Source: DASRAJ01 sp039920305
GTDB lineage: Bacteria; Bacteroidota; Bacteroidia; Chitinophagales; UBA10324
Direction: 5' to 3'
NCBI GenBank assembly: GCA_039920305.1
Contig: JBDSEA010000095.1
Coordinates: 1 to 6,111, forward strand
DNA length: 6,111 nt
Of the stretch, positions 4,354-6,111 are shown in pieces. Positions within the stretch are counted from its first letter, which is position 1, and every line of letters begins with the position of its first letter. The translations under genes and the position numbers were made by a program. The notes under the pieces were generated by a model. That model was not told the DNA's origin, did no database searches, and saw only the letters and a program-made list of their open reading frames with translations.

Positions 4354-5937
4354 TCACCGGTTGATAACTTCGAAAGTCCGGCGGGTGGTTCCGAGTAAAA
4401 CTTCCACAAGATACGTTCCTCCTGCATAACCCTCCAGTGAAACCGGTTCAATAAAATGCTGCTGAAGATTCATCACGGGGCTGCGCCGAACCAGCTGCCC
4501 ACTGGCATTGTAAATCGCGTAGCAGAATAACCGGGGTTGATCCGCAATACCCTCGATGGAATAATGGCCTGCAAGATCACCGGTAAGGAGTTTCACTTCA
4601 TCAGCCAGGGCGGCATTGATATTAATGACCGAAGAATAGGTATAGGTACCGTCAGAATTTACCTGTTGAAGCCGGTAATATTCGGTTGTCCGGAGCACCT
4701 GATCATCAGTGAATGAGTAAGAGGTAGAAAATGCTGTTTCTCCGGCACCGTCCACTATTCCGATCTCTTCGAAGTAGCCATCTTCTCTCATTTTTTCTAC
4801 AGAGTAATAGGCATTATTATGCTCTGAGGCAGTAACCCATTCGAGAACATTTCCTTCCCCACTGTTAAATCCGGAGAAAGAGGTTAGCACTATGGGAAGG
4901 ATCACTACGGTACAACATGCTCCGGTATCATTCCACGCCCAGAAATCCTTCTTGTATGCTGCATCAGAAGCATTTCCTGTACCTATATACCCACAGTTTC
5001 CTATTGAAAAACCAACTGCATATTCTCTTGCCGTTCCTCCAAAGTTTGCTCTTTGTATCCACGAATTGCTTGCCTGGTCCCACTCCCAGAAATCCTGAAA
5101 CAAAGTATTTATATCACTGTTGTATCCCGTTCCGATATATCCTTTTGCTCCAATCGAAAACCCGACCGCGCTATATCGTTGCGTGCCCCCGAAGTCTGCC
5201 TTTTGCGTCCACGTATTGCTTGCTTGATCCCATTCCCAAATATCCTTTTTGTAGGCTCCATCGTATCCGGTGCCTACATATCCTTTGGTGCCCATGGAAA
5301 ATCCCGTTGCAAAATATCTTGCTGTTCCACCGAAATCTGCAATCTGCGTCCACGTATCAGTTGACTGGTCCCATTCCCAAAAATCAAGTGTCTTATAAGG
5401 TGGCACAGGAATATTTCCTGTACCAATGTATCCCTTGGTTCCAATCGAAAACCCGACAGCGGTGGATCTTGCGGCACCCGGAAAATTTTGCTTTTGCGTC
5501 CACGAATTGGCAGCCTGATCCCATTCCCAGAAATCCTGTTTGTACACTCCATCGAACCCGGTACCTATATATCCTTTGATGCCGATGGAAAAACCAACGG
5601 GTTCCCACCTTGCTGTTCCGCCAAAGTCTGCCTTTTGTGTCCACACATTTGTTGCACAGTCCCACTCCCAGAAATCTTTACGATAGCTTCCGTCATATCC
5701 TGTCCCAATGTATCCCTTGTTTCCAATTGAAAAAGCGGTGGCGAGATATCTTGCCGTTCCTCCAAAGTCTGCCTTTTGTGTCCATGTGCCTTGTGCAAAA
5801 GAGCAGGAGAGAAATGAGAAATTAAAAATGAAGCAGACCAGGCATAGTTTATTTAATTTATTGTTTTGGAAATTTATTCTGTGAAGCTTTGCGGTAATAT
5901 GAGAAGATAATGTGTTTGAAAGTGTGTTTTGTTTCAT
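4354..5937 (-). CDS. Secreted six-repeat kelch/beta-propeller protein with putative type IX secretion C-terminal domain
   Basis: This 527-residue protein has four parts. (1) Residues 1-48 are a signal peptide with an unusually long n-region (about 30 residues) before LCLVCFIFNFSFLSCSFA; cleavage is likely at SFA|QGTW, a common form in Bacteroidota. (2) Residues 52-337 are six kelch-like repeats of 47-50 residues, each WTQKADFGGTARYxATGFSI, then GxKGYIGTGYDG...KDFWEWDxASN, and predicted to form a six-bladed propeller. (3) Residues about 345-440 (ILPIVLTSFSGFNSGEGNVL, EWVTASEHNN, YYRLQQVNSDG) are the beta-sandwich module common in Bacteroidota surface proteins. (4) Residues about 445-527, ending AGGTYLVEVLLGTTRRTFEV, resemble a type A sorting domain exported by the type IX system and then cleaved. 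It is probably a surface or extracellular protein involved in binding; no catalytic residues are recognisable. It appears monocistronic. The ATG start has no clear Shine-Dalgarno sequence. Confidence 0.88.
   Translation of the reverse strand: MKQNTLSNTLSSHITAKLHRINFQNNKLNKLCLVCFIFNFSFLSCSFAQGTWTQKADFGGTARYLATAFSIGNKGYIGTGYDGSYRKDFWEWDCATNVWTQKADFGGTARWEPVGFSIGIKGYIGTGFDGVYKQDFWEWDQAANSWTQKQNFPGAARSTAVGFSIGTKGYIGTGNIPVPPYKTLDFWEWDQSTDTWTQIADFGGTARYFATGFSMGTKGYVGTGYDGAYKKDIWEWDQASNTWTQKADFGGTQRYSAVGFSIGAKGYIGTGYNSDINTLFQDFWEWDQASNSWIQRANFGGTAREYAVGFSIGNCGYIGTGNASDAAYKKDFWAWNDTGACCTVVILPIVLTSFSGFNSGEGNVLEWVTASEHNNAYYSVEKMREDGYFEEIGIVDGAGETAFSTSYSFTDDQVLRTTEYYRLQQVNSDGTYTYSSVININAALADEVKLLTGDLAGHYSIEGIADQPRLFCYAIYNASGQLVRRSPVMNLQQHFIEPVSLEGYAGGTYLVEVLLGTTRRTFEVINR
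4927..5784 (-). repeat. Six tandem kelch-coding repeats
   Basis: Unit boundaries, taken at the conserved WTQ/WIQ tryptophan, are 5784-5644, 5643-5503, 5502-5353, 5352-5212, 5211-5062 and 5061-4927. Units 3 and 5 are 150 nt because of short insertions in the GTG loop (IPVPPYKTL in unit 3, NSDINTLFQ in unit 5). Units 1, 2 and 4 are exactly 141 nt. The last unit degenerates after DFWAWNDTG, where the next domain begins. Confidence 0.9.
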
Positions 5938-5994
5938 GTCTGAATTTTTTGACTCTTATGAAACCTCGAATCGTACCATGAAGATATTCGATTT

Positions 5995-6052
5995 TTTGCC
6001 CTTGTCGGTGTTCCTTGTGCGAGAGCCATTGTCGGTGTTTGTTCACCGACAA
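5995..6052. repeat. TTGTCGGTG repeat and perfect 9-bp hairpin upstream of the kelch gene
   Basis: TTGTCGGTGTT occurs twice (6002-6012 and 6029-6039). The second copy forms a perfect inverted repeat, TTGTCGGTG-TTTGTT-CACCGACAA (6029-6052). The motif TTTGCCCTTGTCGGTGTTCC (5995-6014) is shared with 3306-3325. The hairpin lies about 90-115 nt upstream of the kelch start codon, in what would be its leader or promoter region. It lacks a T-run, so it is more likely a dispersed repeat or a regulatory hairpin than a terminator. Confidence 0.6.
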
Positions 6053-6070
6053 CTGAAGAGCTTGCAATGA

Positions 6071-6096
6071 CACGTTTTCATTTCCGAAATGTAAAA
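6071..6096. repeat. Short version of repeat R upstream of the kelch gene
   Basis: CACGTTTTC (6071-6079) is followed almost directly by TTTCCGAAATGTAAAA (6081-6096). In R1 and R2 the same two elements are separated by about 24 further bases, including TGCAAAGGCATGGCAGGCAG. This looks like an R element with its middle deleted, and it continues toward the window edge. Confidence 0.65.
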
Positions 6097-6111
6097 AAGT
6101 TTTTTTAAGAA

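Noticed and set aside
4917..5579. Long plus-strand open frame opposite the kelch gene
   Set aside because: It is antisense to a repeat-rich gene, and its periodic Pro/Leu/His-rich translation simply mirrors the kelch repeats. The minus-strand product has a signal peptide and recognisable domains, so this is a shadow.
4927..5784. CRISPR-like periodicity
   Set aside because: The period is 141-150 nt with diverged units in a continuous coding frame. It comes from protein repeats, not repeat-spacer arrays.
6029..6052. Rho-independent terminator at the perfect hairpin
   Set aside because: The 9-bp stem has no T-run on either strand, and it lies upstream of a gene start rather than after a stop.
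5858..6073. Minus-strand frame over the kelch leader (71 codons)
   Set aside because: It overlaps the kelch start in another frame, and most of it is dispersed-repeat DNA and hairpin sequence. Its His/Gln/Lys-rich translation looks non-coding.

Overview
The window looks like chromosomal DNA of a member of the Bacteroidota. The best evidence is the large secreted kelch-repeat protein on the minus strand. It has a signal peptide ending in 'SFAQ', a Bacteroidota-style 'LPIVLTSFSG...LEWVTASE...YYRLQQVNSDG' module and a C-terminal region resembling a type IX secretion sorting domain. Genus-level assignment is not possible from this sequence alone.

Layout: (1) 2-1105, plus strand: the C-terminal two thirds of an ALDH7-type aldehyde dehydrogenase (aminoadipate semialdehyde / piperideine-6-carboxylate dehydrogenase family), cut by the window edge. 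Every other gene I accept is on the minus strand. (2) 1188-2253: an AT-rich gene for a predicted outer-membrane beta-barrel protein, preceded by a tiny one-helix membrane protein. (3) 2250-4200: a compact cluster of toxin-antitoxin type genes embedded in duplicated DNA. It contains a broken BrnT-like fragment followed by an unknown 61-residue basic protein, a putative RNase-like toxin with a DUF2283 antitoxin-type partner, a second BrnT-like fragment, and a DUF4258 toxin with a YgiT/MqsA-type zinc-finger antitoxin. (4) 4354-5937: the six-repeat kelch protein. (5) 5938-6111: its repeat-rich upstream region.

The most interesting feature is the architecture of 2479-4200. A ~140-bp block (B) is present at 2479-2618 and 3332-3472 (about 93% identical by hand alignment). 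A ~92-bp block (R) is present at 2619-2710 and 4106-4198 (about 86%). B1 abuts R1 exactly. A short core of R, TTTCCGAAATGTAAAA or a close variant, occurs four times, always in the same orientation and always upstream of a minus-strand gene or gene remnant. The toxin-antitoxin pairs therefore sit like cassettes between dispersed repeats. Whether this is a mobile or recombinational arrangement, or a set of decaying genomic repeats, cannot be settled here.

Functionally, the two intact small-gene pairs look like independent type II toxin-antitoxin modules with tight overlap or 3-nt spacing. The ALDH and kelch genes are unrelated flanking genes. No RNA genes, CRISPR arrays or transposase genes were found.
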